NCBI GenBank assembly: GCA_018663815.1
Contig: JABJPQ010000071.1
Coordinates: 1-5,991, forward strand
Reading direction: 5' to 3'
Origin: Halobacteriovoraceae bacterium
GTDB lineage: Bacteria; Bdellovibrionota; Bacteriovoracia; Bacteriovoracales; Bacteriovoracaceae
Length of the DNA stretch: 5,991 bases
Both the position numbers and the translations under genes were made by a program. The notes under the pieces are model-generated. The model worked only from the letters and a program-made list of their open reading frames with translations, was not told where the DNA came from and did no database searches. The first letter of the stretch is position 1, and every line of letters begins with the position of its first letter. Below are positions 5,755 through 5,991 of the stretch, one piece after another.

Positions 5755-5991
5755 AATCATTTTGTTTTTTCTTATCTCTAATTGTGCACTTGCATTTGAT
5801 GAAAATACTTTTTTATACAATAAGGAACGTAATAAATTTTACGTCTCAACGAGTCTACAAGGGCACACAAGCAATATTGTAAGTGAATCGTCAGCGTCGA
5901 GTGAGGAGACAGACTCTGATTTTTCAATTGTGTCACAAATTATTACGGGAGAGTATTTTCTAAATGATAAGTTTTCGGTAGTTGCAAGCTA
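5735..5991 (+). CDS. Secreted protein, probably outer-membrane beta-barrel (5' part only, runs off right edge)
   Basis: An open frame starts at the ATG at 5735 and continues to the window end (85 complete codons). Residues 1-20 are a Sec signal peptide ending in A-L-A, with likely cleavage before Phe21. The mature N-terminus has alternating polar/hydrophobic stretches (FYVSTSLQGHTSNI, then SIVSQIITGEYFLNDKFSVVAS) around a Ser/Glu-rich loop. This resembles the first hairpin of an outer-membrane beta-barrel with a tight NDK turn. A GGGA at 5727-5730 is 4 nt before this ATG and 10 nt before the in-frame ATG at 5741, so either could be used; both keep the signal peptide. The gene overlaps the FliF/FliG-like gene by 20 nt (14 with the later start), placing it in the same operon. 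Cys17 is not a good lipobox (I-S-N-C). The coding call is good; the barrel call is tentative because most of the protein is outside the window. Confidence 0.75.
   Translation, partial: MKMMLPKIILFFLISNCALAFDENTFLYNKERNKFYVSTSLQGHTSNIVSESSASSEETDSDFSIVSQIITGEYFLNDKFSVVAS

Noticed and set aside
5735..5794. Lipoprotein signal peptide using Cys17
   Set aside because: The residues before the Cys (I-S-N) are a poor lipobox because Asn at -1 is atypical, while A-L-A three residues later is a good signal peptidase I site.
1..5991. tRNA, rRNA, CRISPR array, insertion sequence or factor-independent terminator
   Set aside because: No cloverleaf, regularly spaced direct repeats, transposase frame, terminal inverted repeats or GC-rich hairpin followed by a T-run was seen by eye.

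Overview
The window looks like part of a chromosome from an AT-rich, Gram-negative (two-membrane) bacterium. It encodes two proteins with lipoprotein signal peptides, at least one Sec-exported protein that looks like an outer-membrane barrel, and a MotA/MotB stator with a peptidoglycan-anchoring domain. The low GC, the large surface lipoprotein built from Ig-like and RCC1 repeats, and the extra motility-type genes fit the Bdellovibrionota/Bacteriovorax-type predators or another deltaproteobacteria-like lineage. That placement is inference; the window holds no taxonomic marker.

Layout. Positions 1-1541 (minus strand) carry the 5' two-thirds or so of a large lipoprotein: lipobox, four Ig-like repeats of about 75 residues, then at least three RCC1-type propeller repeats before the window ends. 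Positions 1542-1786 are a divergent intergenic region. From 1787 to the right edge, five plus-strand genes form one tightly packed operon: a PEGA/TPR lipoprotein, motA, motB, a large membrane protein, and the start of a secreted, probably outer-membrane, protein. All four gene junctions overlap (1, 4, 14 and 20 nt), so translation is probably coupled throughout.

The most interesting gene is the 629-residue protein directly after motB. Read by eye, it is a compact fusion of two flagellar rotor parts. A signal peptide leads into a periplasmic segment resembling the last ring-building motif (RBM3) of FliF, then one membrane helix, then a large cytoplasmic region whose end lines up with the C-terminal, torque-receiving domain of FliG. 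Only the membrane-proximal part of FliF is present. The stator and its presumed rotor partner therefore share an operon with an envelope lipoprotein and a predicted outer-membrane protein, and no other flagellar gene is in view. The working hypothesis is a minimal, dedicated stator-rotor machine (non-flagellar, or a specialised flagellar variant) that couples ion flow to something in the cell envelope, such as gliding, surface transport or an accessory motor.

Confidence is high for MotA, MotB and the lipoproteins, moderate for the FliF/FliG reading, and low for any cellular role.
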